Part shown: piece after piece, positions 10,141 through 18,011 of the stretch | Layout: every line of letters begins with the position of its first letter | Numbering within the stretch: the first letter of the stretch is position 1 | DNA from: Streptomyces sp. NBC_00414 | GTDB taxonomy: Bacteria; Actinomycetota; Actinomycetes; Streptomycetales; Streptomycetaceae | Reading direction: 5' to 3' | Length of the DNA stretch: 64,000 nt | NCBI RefSeq assembly: GCF_036038375.1 | Contig: NZ_CP107935.1 | Coordinates: forward strand, 7,812,001 to 7,876,000 | Position numbers and translations under genes: made by a program | Notes under the pieces: model-generated | Told to the model about the DNA's origin: nothing | Seen by the model: the letters and a program-made list of their open reading frames with translations, nothing else | Databases searched by the model: none

Positions 10141-10260
10141 GCCGATCACTCCTTCCGGTCCCCGCTGCCCCGCCCCGCTGCGGGGACATCAGCCTGAATG
10201 TGACCTGCCCCACAGTCTGGCACCCGGCACTGACAACGCCCGGCGAACGTCCGCGAGCGC

Positions 10261-11151
10261 TCAGCGGAAGGTGTCGCAGCGGGCCATGTCACCGGTGCGA
10301 TAGCCCTGGTGGAACCACTGCTGCCGCTGCGCGGCCGACCCGTGCGTCCAGGACTCCGGGGTCACCCGGCCCTGGAACCGCTCCTGGATCCGGTCGTCGC
10401 CCACGGCCGCCGCCGCGTCCATGCCGTCGCGGATGTCGGCCTCCGTGAGGCTGGTGATCAGCGGCCGGCCCGTCGACTCGTCCTTCGTGGTCGTCGCGTG
10501 GTGCGCCCACACGCCCGCGTAGCAGTCGGCCTGCAGCTCCACCTTCACCGCGTTGCTGTTCGCGCCGGTCCGACCGTCCTGGGAACGGCTCAGGGTCCCC
10601 ATCAGGTCCTGCACGTGGTGCCCGTACTCGTGCGCCACCACGTAGGCCTGCGCGAACGGTCCGCCGCTGGAGCCGAACCTGGTCCGCAGCTCCTCGAAGA
10701 AGCCCAGGTCCAGATAGACCTTCCGGTCGCCCGGGCAGTAGAAGGGCCCGACCGCCGAGGTCGCCGCCCCGCACGCCGTCGAGATCCGGTCGCTGAAGAA
10801 GACGGTCGGCGACCGCGTGTACGTACCGCCACGGCGCTCGAACTCCTGTGCCCAGAAATCCTGGACGCTGTTGACCACCGCCACGATCCGGCAGTCGTCC
10901 TTGGTGTTGGCGTCCCGGCCGGTCCGGCACGTCTGCTGGACCTGGGCCAGGGACGAGGCGCTCGCCCCGGGTTCCTCGTCCCCGGAGGAGAGGCCCAGCT
11001 GGTCGGGTCCGACACCGAAGAAGAGACCCAGCAGGAGGGCGATCAGGCCGACGGCGCCGCCGCCCACCGTGGCCCTGCCGCCGGGGATCCGACTGCCGCG
11101 CACATCCTGCACCTCGGAGGTGTCCAGACCGGCGTCGTCGTCGAACTGCAT
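10261..11151 (-). CDS. Neutral zinc metallopeptidase, YpfJ family
   Basis: A 296-residue protein. Residues about 1-27 are acidic and cytoplasmic, followed by one transmembrane helix (GGAVGLIALLLGLFFGVG), then an extracellular domain containing AHEYGHHVQ, the HExxH zinc-binding and catalytic motif, and ELQADCYAGVWAHH with the third ligand. Pairs of cysteines (CRTG/DDC, CGAA/YCPG) suggest disulfides. This is the putative neutral zinc metallopeptidase family; its natural substrates are unknown. Start ATG 11151 (MQFDDDAG) has GGTGGAG 6 bases upstream. It is divergent from the ABC-F gene. Confidence 0.92.
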   Translation of the reverse strand: MQFDDDAGLDTSEVQDVRGSRIPGGRATVGGGAVGLIALLLGLFFGVGPDQLGLSSGDEEPGASASSLAQVQQTCRTGRDANTKDDCRIVAVVNSVQDFWAQEFERRGGTYTRSPTVFFSDRISTACGAATSAVGPFYCPGDRKVYLDLGFFEELRTRFGSSGGPFAQAYVVAHEYGHHVQDLMGTLSRSQDGRTGANSNAVKVELQADCYAGVWAHHATTTKDESTGRPLITSLTEADIRDGMDAAAAVGDDRIQERFQGRVTPESWTHGSAAQRQQWFHQGYRTGDMARCDTFR

Positions 11152-11354
11152 GGGCGCTCCACCCTGTGCGGACGAATACTGCGTCGTCCCCCTGGCGCCA
11201 TCCTTGCCCGCCCTCGGGGGCACGGCGCCGGGGGCGGGCCGAACGGGGGACGTGCTCCGTGAGGGCCCTGCGACGGCCCTGCGACGGCCCGGCGGGGCAA
11301 TGAGCGTCACACTCCCGAACACCCGCACACAGAAAAAGTGGTTGCATCGCCCCG

Positions 11355-11391
11355 TTAGACTTGGTCCATGGCCATTCTCCTCGTGCATTAG
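11355..11391 (+). promoter_or_regulatory. Leaderless mini-ORF (MAILLVH) with its -10 element, before the ABC-F gene
   Basis: TAGACT (11356-11361) fits a -10 element and ends six bases before an ATG at 11368, so transcription would start at or very near that ATG. The ATG opens a 7-codon frame, MAILLVH, ending TAG at 11389-11391, 58 bases before the ABC-F start. An A-tract (11332-11336) lies upstream. ABC-F genes are often controlled by short leader peptides through ribosome stalling or attenuation, so a regulatory leader is likely. No -35 hexamer is convincing. Confidence 0.5.
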
Positions 11392-11449
11392 ACGGCGTGA
11401 ACGCCCTCAGCCGCCCGCCCCGTCATCCACCCTGCCCAGGAGTCTGTCC

Positions 11450-13048
11450 GTGATTTCCGCTTCCGGTATCGAACTGCGTGCCGGCGCCCGCATGCTCATC
11501 GAGTCCGCCACCTTCCGCATCACCAAGGGCGACCGCATCGGCCTGGTCGGCCGCAACGGCGCGGGCAAGACCACGCTCACCAAGGTCCTCGCAGGTGAGG
11601 GCACCCCCGCCGCGGGCACCGTCGCCCGCTCCGGTGAGGTCGGCTACCTCCCGCAGGACCCGCGCACCGGCGACCTCGACATGCTGGCCGGCGACCGCGT
11701 CCTGTCCGCGCGCGGCCTGGACACCCTGATCCGCAAGATGCGCGAGAACGAACAGCGCATCGCGAACGGCTCGGGCGCCACCCGCGAGAAGGCCATGCGG
11801 CAGTACGAGCGCCAGGAGACGGAGTTCCTCACCAAGGGCGGGTACTCCGCCGAGGCGGAGGCCGCCACCATCGCCGCCGCGCTCAACCTGCCCGACCGGG
11901 TGCTCGGCCAGCCCCTCCATACGCTCTCCGGCGGTCAGCGCCGCCGTATCGAGCTGGCCCGCATCCTCTTCTCGGACGCGGACACCCTGCTCCTCGACGA
12001 GCCCACGAACCACCTCGACGCCGACTCCATCGTCTGGCTCCGCGACTACCTCAAGACGTACCGCGGCGGCTTCATCGTGATCTCCCACGATGTCGAACTG
12101 GTCGAGACGGTCGTCAACAAGGTGTTCTACCTGGACGCCAACCGCGCCCAGATCGACGTCTACAACATGGGCTGGAAGCTGTACCAGCAGCAGCGCGAGG
12201 CCGACGAGAAGCGCCGCAAGCGCGAGCGGCAGAACGCCGAGAAGAAGGCCACCGCCCTGCACTCGCAGGCCGACAAGATGCGCGCCAAGGCCACCAAGAC
12301 CGTCGCCGCGCAGAACATGGCCAAGCGGGCCGACAAGCTCCTCGCGGGCCTGGAGGCCGAGCGGAAGTCCGACAAGGTCGCCAAGCTGCGCTTCCCCGAC
12401 CCGTCCCCCTGCGGCAAGACCCCACTGATGGCAGAGGGCCTGTCCAAGTCGTACGGCTCCCTGGAGATCTTCACCGACGTCGACCTGGCCATCGACAAGG
12501 GCTCCCGCGTCGTCATCCTCGGGCTGAACGGCGCCGGCAAGACGACCCTGCTCCGCCTCCTCGGCGGCGCCGAGAAGCCCGACACCGGCCAGATCATCGA
12601 GGGCCACGGCCTCAAGCTCGGCTACTACGCGCAGGAGCACGAGACCCTCGACCCCCAGCGCACGGTCCTGGAGAACATGCGCTCCGCCGCCCCGGACCTC
12701 GACCTCGTCCAGGTCCGCAAGACGCTCGGCTCGTTCCTGTTCTCCGGCGACGACGTCGACAAGCCGGCCTCGGTCCTGTCCGGCGGCGAGAAGACCCGCC
12801 TCGCGCTCGCCACCCTTGTGGTCTCGTCCGCGAACGTCCTGCTCCTCGACGAGCCGACGAACAACCTCGACCCGGCCAGCCGCGAGGAGATCCTCGGCGC
12901 GCTGCGCACCTACAAGGGCGCCGTCGTCCTCGTCACCCACGACGAGGGGGCCGTCCACGCCCTCCAGCCGGAGCGGATCATCCTGCTGCCCGACGGCGTC
13001 GAGGACCTGTGGGGTGCCGACTACGCGGACCTGGTGGCCCTCGCCTGA
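11450..13048 (+). CDS. ABC-F family ATPase (ribosome-associated, non-transport)
   Basis: A 532-residue protein with two ABC domains and no membrane segments, the ABC-F layout. Domain 1 has Walker A GRNGAGKTT (34-42), signature LSGGQRRR and Walker B LLLDEPTNHLD. A charged linker rich in Lys/Arg/Gln follows (about 240-310). Domain 2 has GLNGAGKTT, LSGGEKTR and LLLDEPTNNLD. Such proteins bind the ribosomal E site and tune translation or protect against antibiotics; nothing here shows drug resistance. GTG 11450 has AGGAG 7 bases upstream. A mini-ORF leader precedes it. No other gene is coupled to it. Confidence 0.93.
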   Translation: MISASGIELRAGARMLIESATFRITKGDRIGLVGRNGAGKTTLTKVLAGEGTPAAGTVARSGEVGYLPQDPRTGDLDMLAGDRVLSARGLDTLIRKMRENEQRIANGSGATREKAMRQYERQETEFLTKGGYSAEAEAATIAAALNLPDRVLGQPLHTLSGGQRRRIELARILFSDADTLLLDEPTNHLDADSIVWLRDYLKTYRGGFIVISHDVELVETVVNKVFYLDANRAQIDVYNMGWKLYQQQREADEKRRKRERQNAEKKATALHSQADKMRAKATKTVAAQNMAKRADKLLAGLEAERKSDKVAKLRFPDPSPCGKTPLMAEGLSKSYGSLEIFTDVDLAIDKGSRVVILGLNGAGKTTLLRLLGGAEKPDTGQIIEGHGLKLGYYAQEHETLDPQRTVLENMRSAAPDLDLVQVRKTLGSFLFSGDDVDKPASVLSGGEKTRLALATLVVSSANVLLLDEPTNNLDPASREEILGALRTYKGAVVLVTHDEGAVHALQPERIILLPDGVEDLWGADYADLVALA

Positions 13049-13425
13049 GCGGTTCGCCGAGCGGCCCGACGGCCGGTCCGCGATGGTTGATCGTTTGACT
13101 GATCCACTTCGTATGGATCATTCGGCCGATCCGTGATCCATCATCTGTGTGAGATCTCCTCGTACCGAGGTGTGTCCTACATCCATTTCGCGGCCGGGCT
13201 CTTCGTCCTCGAAGGCCCGGCCGTCGCGCGTCGCTGACCTGGACCTTCGTCCACGAACTCGTTCGGCGGTACGAACGGGAAGCGGATGGAATACGGGATT
13301 CCGCTCGTGGTGACGGGCTTTCGCCGCGCAAGCTCGTCCCATCGACCTTGCCGAATGGGTGGCCAGGACGCTCTTGAGGGGTGATCATGAGAAGTCCAGA
13401 GCGCACTTCCGCTGAGGAGGCACGG
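13049..13425. other. Long leader region between the ABC-F gene and gbn
   Basis: This 377-base gap holds the GATC cluster and, at about 13191-13220, a hairpin with GGCCGGGC/GCCCGGCC arms and a roughly 15-base loop. The hairpin could end the ABC-F transcript or sit in a gbn leader RNA. I see no credible protein gene in it. Confidence 0.5.
13086..13145. promoter_or_regulatory. Cluster of five GATC sites upstream of gbn
   Basis: GATC occurs at 13089, 13101, 13116, 13128 and 13135, one as GATCAT; a further GATCAT is at 13383, about 40 bases before the gbn start. As I recall, Gbn binds a GATC-containing hexamer (GATCAT). Five sites in 50 bases is far above expectation in 70% GC DNA, suggesting autoregulation or a strong Gbn-bound locus. 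Confidence 0.5.
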
Positions 13426-13647
13426 GTGGCCGAGACTCTGAAGAAGGGCAGCCGGGTAACCGGCGCCGCGCGCGACAAGCTCGCGGCAGACCTGAAGAAG
13501 AAGTACGACTCCGGTGCGAGCATTCGGGCACTGGCCGAGGAGACCGGCCGCTCGTATGGCTTCGTGCACCGGATGCTCAGTGAGTCGGGCGTCACGCTGC
13601 GTGGACGTGGCGGCGCGACGCGGGGCAAGAAGTCCGCGTCGGCCTGA
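13426..13647 (+). CDS. gbn: Nucleoid-associated protein Gbn (small HTH protein)
   Basis: A 73-residue basic protein (VAETLKKGSRVTG...) with a helix-turn-helix reading YDSGASIRALAEETGRSYGFVHRMLSESG and a Lys/Arg/Gly tail. Length and sequence match, from memory, the Streptomyces Gbn protein (SCO1839), which binds the chromosome at many sites and affects development and antibiotic timing. GTG 13426 has GAGGAGG 5-6 bases upstream and gives 73 residues; a GTG at 13381 would add 15 residues but lacks support. It stands alone in its transcript. GATC sites upstream suggest self-binding. Confidence 0.93.
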   Translation: MAETLKKGSRVTGAARDKLAADLKKKYDSGASIRALAEETGRSYGFVHRMLSESGVTLRGRGGATRGKKSASA

Positions 13648-13779
13648 CGCCGGGCGGCTCCTCGTACTCCGATGGTGGCCACCCGGCCGGTCCATTGACC
13701 GTCCGGGTGGTTACTGTGCAGTCACTTAAGGGCGTGCTTCTACGGCACCCCCTCTGACCGCACCCATCGGAGGCGCCCC

Positions 13780-14571
13780 ATGGCTTCGTTCGACCCGCTG
13801 CTCGACAAGGACGGCGTACGGCTCACCGTCGACGACGCGATCGCCACGGTGACGCTGACCAACCCGGCCAAGCGCAACGCGCAGAGCCCCGCTCTGTGGC
13901 GGGCGCTGGCCGAGGCGGGCCGGCTGCTGCCGGGCACCGTCCGTGTCGTCGTGCTGCGCGGCGAGGGCAAGTCCTTCTCCGCGGGGCTCGACCGGCAGGC
14001 GTTCACGCCCGAGGGGTTCGACGGCGAGCCGTCCTTCATCGATCTCGCGCGAGGTTCCGACGCCGAGCTCGACGCGGCCATCGCCGAGTACCAGGAGGGT
14101 TTCACCTGGTGGCGGCGGAGCGACATCGTGTCCATCGCCGCCGTGCAGGGACACGCCATCGGCGCGGGCTTCCAGCTCGCGCTCGCCTGTGACCTGCGCG
14201 TCGTCGCGGACGACGTGCAGTTCGCCATGCGCGAGACCGGTCTGGGCCTCGTTCCCGACCTCACGGGCACACATCCGCTGGTGAAGCTCGTCGGCTACGC
14301 CCGTGCGCTGGAGATCTGTGCGACGGGGCGCTTCGTGCAGGCCGAGGAGGCGCAGCGGACCGGGCTCGCCAATGTCGCTGTGCCCGTCGACCGGCTCGAC
14401 GGCGCCGTGAGCGAGCTGGCCGCGGCGCTGGTGGCCGCGCCGCGGGACGCTCTCGTCGAGACGAAGGTCCTGCTCCAGGGAGCGGTGGATCGTACGTACG
14501 AGGAGCAGCGGCGTGCCGAGCGCGGGGCGCAGGGGCGGCGGTTGCGCGACCTCGCGGGGCTCTCCGACTGA
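13780..14571 (+). CDS. Enoyl-CoA hydratase/isomerase family protein
   Basis: A 263-residue crotonase-fold protein. The two oxyanion-hole segments are visible: GKSFSAGLDRQAF near residue 65 and AAVQGHAIGAGFQLALACDLRV near residue 125, followed by FAMRETGLGLVPDLTGT. In place of the second catalytic glutamate of hydratases (usually ...PExGL.. followed by G) it has VPDLTGT, so the exact chemistry (hydratase, isomerase or other) is open. Probably acts in fatty-acid or amino-acid CoA catabolism. It is a single gene, convergent with the next. Confidence 0.9.
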   Translation: MASFDPLLDKDGVRLTVDDAIATVTLTNPAKRNAQSPALWRALAEAGRLLPGTVRVVVLRGEGKSFSAGLDRQAFTPEGFDGEPSFIDLARGSDAELDAAIAEYQEGFTWWRRSDIVSIAAVQGHAIGAGFQLALACDLRVVADDVQFAMRETGLGLVPDLTGTHPLVKLVGYARALEICATGRFVQAEEAQRTGLANVAVPVDRLDGAVSELAAALVAAPRDALVETKVLLQGAVDRTYEEQRRAERGAQGRRLRDLAGLSD

Positions 14572-14620
14572 GCGCTCGGCGCTCCGTGGGCTGTGGATTG
14601 AGGGTGCGTGCGGGTGCGTG

Positions 14621-14660
14621 GGGGCTGGGCGCGCAGTTCCCCGCGCCCCTTACGGGGCTT
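14621..14660. repeat. REP-like intergenic element, copy A
   Basis: The reverse complement reads GGGGCGCGGGGAACTGCGCG, a motif I know as widespread in Streptomyces intergenic DNA, with an adjoining GCCCC/GGGGC hairpin. It abuts the stop of the minus-strand gene at 14660, lies just 3' of the enoyl-CoA hydratase gene, and may act as a bidirectional terminator. A second copy is at 17936 and a degenerate one near 20771. Confidence 0.65.
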
Positions 14661-15388
14661 CAAGGGGCCGGAGCCGCCGGGGTCACCGCTGTTACCAGTA
14701 CCGCTGTCGTCGGGTGGTCGGGCAGTGATTGCGTGATCCTCGTGCGGACCGCTCTGGCCACGTCCAGTGTGCGCTCGGTCGTGTCCACCCCGATCTCCAC
14801 CCTGACGTGGCGACGGGGGAGGGCCGTGTCGCTGTGGTGCTCCTCGATGTGGGGCTTGCCGGTCAGGGCCGTCACACCCGGGACGGCGCGGGCGGCGGTG
14901 GCCACCCGGGACTCGTCCGTGTCGGGTGAGGGGTTCGGTTCGGCGCGGTGTGCCGGGGCCGTCGGCTCGGACGGCTCCGGCGAGTCCGCGCCCTCCTCCA
15001 GCAGGCCCGTCACCCGTAGGTCCACCTCCGTGACCGCCAGGCCGAGCGTGTCCACCGCCGTCGCGGTGAGGGCCGCGCGCAGGCGGGCGGCGGCCGCGGG
15101 CAGGGGCTCGGTCGGCGAGGCCGCGAACTCCGCGCTGATGCGCAGCGGACCCGGTGGCAGCGCGCTCGGCGGTGGGGGCACGACGGACTCGGGCGCGCCG
15201 TCCGGGTCGGCGAGGGCGAGGCGCAGGGAACCGAGGCGTACGCCCGGCTCATGACGTACCGCCCCACGCAGTACGGAGGCGGCCGCCGCCTCGGTGATCC
15301 ACGCGCCGTCACCCGGACCGCCCAACGGCAGAAGTCTCCCCAGGCCCAGCTGTTGCCTTACCGCTTGCGTCCATCCGTCCGCTGTCAT
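14660..15388 (-). CDS. Uncharacterised protein with an Asp23-like C-terminal half
   Basis: A 242-residue soluble protein, divergent from the Asp23 operon. The C-terminal part (HVRVEIGVDTTERTLDVARAVRTRITQ..., about 180-235) resembles the core of Asp23/Gls24 proteins such as the neighbouring 164-residue protein, so it may be a distant paralogue. A Pro/Glu-rich linker (about 135-160) joins it to an N-terminal half with no known motif. Start ATG 15388; an in-frame TTG 39 bases upstream is the alternative. Function unknown; the context suggests cell-envelope stress. Confidence 0.75.
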   Translation of the reverse strand: MTADGWTQAVRQQLGLGRLLPLGGPGDGAWITEAAAASVLRGAVRHEPGVRLGSLRLALADPDGAPESVVPPPPSALPPGPLRISAEFAASPTEPLPAAAARLRAALTATAVDTLGLAVTEVDLRVTGLLEEGADSPEPSEPTAPAHRAEPNPSPDTDESRVATAARAVPGVTALTGKPHIEEHHSDTALPRRHVRVEIGVDTTERTLDVARAVRTRITQSLPDHPTTAVLVTAVTPAAPAP

Positions 15389-15475
15389 CGCTCCAGCCTG
15401 CCGTATCCCTGGCGCGCGACCCGGCAACCCGACTTAATGTGGGCGAAGAGGCCCACCGAAAGGGGATGTACGGCG

Positions 15476-15970
15476 ATGAGCGACACGACTCAGCGCAATC
15501 GGCCGGAGAACCCGGACGTCGAACAGCCGGACCAGCAGCAGATGAGGAAGGCCGCCGTGACCAAGCGCGGCGGCGGCGACCCGTCGAGCCGGGGGCGTAC
15601 CACCATCGCCGACGGAGTCGTCGAGAAGATCGCCGGGCTCGCCGCCCGTGACGTCCTCGGCGTGCACGCCATGGGCAGCGGGATCTCACGGACCTTCGGC
15701 GCCGTACGCGACAGGGTGCCGGGCGGCGGTTCGAAGTCCGTCACGCGTGGTGTGAAGGCCGAGGTCGGTGAGGTGCAGACCGCGCTCGACCTGGAGATCG
15801 TCGTGGACTACGGCGTGTCCATCGCCGACGTCGCCCGCGACGTACGGGAGAACGTCATCGCGGCCGTCGAGCGCATGACGGGTCTTGAGGTCGTCGAGGT
15901 CAACATCGCGGTCAGCGATGTCAAGCTGCCGGACGAAGAGGACGAGGAACCGGAATCCCGGCTCCAGTGA
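15476..15970 (+). CDS. Asp23/Gls24 family envelope stress response protein
   Basis: A 164-residue cytoplasmic protein. After a hydrophilic N-terminus (about 1-40) comes the Asp23 domain: GRTTIADGVVEKIAGLAARDVLGVHAMG, a strand reading TALDLEIVVDYGVSIADVARDVRENV and an acidic tail. Asp23 proteins coat the inner membrane through the anchor AmaP and help cope with alkaline and cell-wall stress; AmaP is encoded at the end of this operon. Start ATG 15476 with AAGGGGA about 9 bases upstream. First gene of a five-gene operon. Confidence 0.93.
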   Translation: MSDTTQRNRPENPDVEQPDQQQMRKAAVTKRGGGDPSSRGRTTIADGVVEKIAGLAARDVLGVHAMGSGISRTFGAVRDRVPGGGSKSVTRGVKAEVGEVQTALDLEIVVDYGVSIADVARDVRENVIAAVERMTGLEVVEVNIAVSDVKLPDEEDEEPESRLQ

Positions 15971-16037
15971 CGCCGTACCGGTCGATTGCCCCGCCCGCCC
16001 CGCCGACCTGCTGAGTGAACCTGCTGAGGAGCGCACC

Positions 16038-16232
16038 ATGAGCATGGCCGTGATCGGCATGATCGCCGGAATGGCGCTGGGATTCGCCGGGTACTTCGGC
16101 GGGTTCGGCGCGTTCCTGCTGGTGGCGGCGCTGGGCGCCATCGGCTTCGTCGTGGGCCGCTTCCTGGAGGGGGACCTGGATCCCGGTGACTTCTTCCGGT
16201 CCCGCGGTACCCGCGACGACCGTCGGCGGTGA
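16038..16232 (+). CDS. Small membrane protein of the Asp23 operon
   Basis: A 64-residue protein: one long glycine-rich hydrophobic hairpin (AVIGMIAGMALGFAGYFGGFGAFLLVAALGAIGFVVGRF) and a charged tail ending DDRRR. It resembles the small DUF2273-like proteins that accompany Asp23/AmaP in Gram-positive bacteria. GAGGAG lies 7 bases before the ATG. Its TGA overlaps the next start (GTGA), so translation is coupled. Confidence 0.88.
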   Translation: MSMAVIGMIAGMALGFAGYFGGFGAFLLVAALGAIGFVVGRFLEGDLDPGDFFRSRGTRDDRRR

Positions 16233-16624
16233 CGCGCGTGTCCGACAGCCCCAGCAGTGGTCCCGGCAGTCCGGGCGGTTTCGGCTGTGCCGTAGCGGCG
16301 GGTGAGCGCGGTGCCACCAGGATCGCCGACCGGGTCGTCGCGAAGATCGCCGCGCAGGCGGCCCGCGAGGCGCTCGACGTACTGCCTCCCGGTGCGACGC
16401 CCCCGCACGCCACGGTCGTCGTCCGGCACGACCAGGCCCGCGTGAGCGTCAGCCTCGAACTCGGCTACCCCTGCGACATCGGCGGCCGGTGCGGTGCCGT
16501 GCGTCGCCAGGTCGCGCAGCGGGTAGAGGCGTTGGCGGGAATGAAAGTGCCCGAGGTCGCCGTCCAGGTGGAGCGCCTGCACTCCGCGCAGACGCGCGGC
16601 GCGGTTCAGGGGAGGACGCAATGA
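16229..16624 (+). CDS. Second Asp23/Gls24 family protein
   Basis: A 131-residue protein with a short Asp23 domain: GATRIADRVVAKIAAQAAREALDVL, VVVRHDQARVSVSLELGYPCDIG, and AQRVEALAGMKVPEVAVQVERL. Compared with the first Asp23 protein it has no acidic tail, and it carries two cysteines. GTG 16229 overlaps the previous stop (GTGA); a GTG at 16238 is also possible. Probably forms mixed Asp23 layers under the membrane (inference). Confidence 0.88.
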   Translation: MTRVSDSPSSGPGSPGGFGCAVAAGERGATRIADRVVAKIAAQAAREALDVLPPGATPPHATVVVRHDQARVSVSLELGYPCDIGGRCGAVRRQVAQRVEALAGMKVPEVAVQVERLHSAQTRGAVQGRTQ

Positions 16625-17295
16625 GCGAGCCCCAGGGCTCCGAGAGCACCCGACAGCTGCCCGTCGTCGAGAAGGACACCGAGAGCGAACTCGGCCAGTC
16701 CACCTCCGCGGCCGACTACACCCCCCTGCCGACCCTCGACGACGCCGAGGACGGCAACGGCCGGTTCTGGTCGGCCCGCCGCATCCCCGCGGGCGTCCTC
16801 GCGCTGCTGGTCCTGGCCGCCGCGGGCCTCCTGCTGTACGACGTCGTCGCCGTCCGCGCCGACCGGCCCGCCATGCACTGGCGCAGGTCCCTGGCCCGCG
16901 AACTCGCCGAGCGGCCCCTGGACGACATCTGGGTGCTCGTCGGCGCCGGAGTCGCGACGGCCCTGGGCCTGTGGCTGCTCGTCCTCGCCGCGACCCCGGG
17001 ACTGCGCGACGTCCTGACGATGCGGCGCGCCCACCCCGACGTACGGGCCGGACTGCACCGCAACGCCGCCGCCATGGTGCTGCGCGACCGGGCCATGGAG
17101 GTGTCCGGCGTGCAGTCGGTCCGGGTCCGGATGCGGCGCAGGAAGGCCGACGTCCGCGCGGTCTCGCACTTCCGTGAACTCGACGACGTACGCGCCGACC
17201 TGGACGCCACGCTCGCCGACGGCGTCAGGGGGCTCGGTCTCTCCCGACGGCCCGCGCTGTCGGTGCACGTCGCCAGGCCCGGCCGGAAGGGGTGA
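16621..17295 (+). CDS. DUF6286-type membrane protein of the Asp23 operon
   Basis: A 224-residue protein. About 50 hydrophilic residues precede two transmembrane helices (VLALLVLAAAGLLLYDVVAV and VLVGAGVATALGLWLLVLAA), then a C-terminal domain with VRVRMRRRKADVRAVSHFRELDDVRADLDATLADG. Coupled to the previous gene by ATGA and to the next by GTGA. The fold of the C-terminal domain resembles the AmaP tail, which suggests a partner or second anchor. Biochemical role unknown. Confidence 0.86.
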   Translation: MSEPQGSESTRQLPVVEKDTESELGQSTSAADYTPLPTLDDAEDGNGRFWSARRIPAGVLALLVLAAAGLLLYDVVAVRADRPAMHWRRSLARELAERPLDDIWVLVGAGVATALGLWLLVLAATPGLRDVLTMRRAHPDVRAGLHRNAAAMVLRDRAMEVSGVQSVRVRMRRRKADVRAVSHFRELDDVRADLDATLADGVRGLGLSRRPALSVHVARPGRKG

Positions 17296-17879
17296 ACGAA
17301 GTGCTCAGGATCGTGAACCGGGTCCTGCTGGGCCTCGCGGGTCTGCTCCTGGTCGTGCTCGGCGGCTCCGTGCTCGCCGTGGGCCTCGGGGTGAATCCTC
17401 CCTCGTGGTGGATCCACGACGGCAGGCACGACGTGCTGCTGAGCGACGCCGACCGGGAGCGGTGGCGGGGCGACGGCTGGTGGTGGCCGACCGTCATCGC
17501 CGTACTGGCCGTGGCCGTGCTGCTCGCCCTGTGGTGGCTGACCGCGGTACTGCGGCGGCGCCGGCTCGCCGAGGTGCTCGTCGACACCGGGGACGGCGAG
17601 GGCGCGCTGCTGCGGAGTCGGGCCCTGGAGGGCGTACTGGCAGGTGAGGCGGGCGCGTTGGAAGGCGTACGGGGCGCGCAGGCGTCGCTCGTCGGGCGGC
17701 GCAGTTCCCCCGAGGCGCGGATCCGTCTGCTGCTGGAGCCGCACGCCGACCCCGGGGAGACCCTGAACCGCCTGACGACGGAGTCGCTCGCCCACGCCAG
17801 GGACTCGGCGGGCCTCGCGTCCCTCCCGGCGGAGGCACGCCTACGCGCAGCAAAACACGCCGCAGAACGAGTCAACTGA
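17292..17879 (+). CDS. amaP: Alkaline shock response membrane anchor protein AmaP
   Basis: A 195-residue protein with two transmembrane helices (about residues 10-35 and 65-88) separated by a tryptophan-rich external loop (NPPSWWIHDG, DGWWWPT), then a cytoplasmic domain ending in a basic amphipathic stretch (RLRAAKHAAERVN). This is the AmaP layout, which tethers Asp23 to the membrane. GTG 17292 overlaps the previous stop. Last gene of the operon; its 3' end is partly duplicated just downstream. Confidence 0.86.
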   Translation: MNEVLRIVNRVLLGLAGLLLVVLGGSVLAVGLGVNPPSWWIHDGRHDVLLSDADRERWRGDGWWWPTVIAVLAVAVLLALWWLTAVLRRRRLAEVLVDTGDGEGALLRSRALEGVLAGEAGALEGVRGAQASLVGRRSSPEARIRLLLEPHADPGETLNRLTTESLAHARDSAGLASLPAEARLRAAKHAAERVN

Positions 17880-17933
17880 CCCGCGCCCTGTCGTCTTTGC
17901 CGGAACGACTCGACTGACCCGCGCCCGTCTCTT
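17865..17933. repeat. Tandem duplication of the amaP 3' end
   Basis: The last codons and stop of amaP (GAACGAGTCAACTGACCCGC) recur 38 bases later as GAACGACTCGACTGACCCGC. The second copy is outside the gene. This is a small imperfect tandem duplication that probably arose by slippage. Confidence 0.6.
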
Positions 17934-17935
17934 TC

Positions 17936-17966
17936 GGGGGCGCGGGGAACTGCGCGACAAGCCCCC
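17936..17966. repeat. REP-like intergenic element, copy B
   Basis: GGGGGCGCGGGGAACTGCGC followed by GACAAGCCCCC. It shares the core with copy A at 14621 and lies between the convergent amaP and SDR genes. Confidence 0.65.
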
Positions 17967-18011
17967 ACCGGCCCGCAGCCGAACGACGACCCACAGCCGG
18001 GGCCAGGTCCG

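Noticed and set aside
11450..13048. The ABC-F gene as an antibiotic-resistance gene of a biosynthetic cluster
   Set aside because: No biosynthetic genes are nearby, and ABC-F proteins in core regions usually have housekeeping translation roles.
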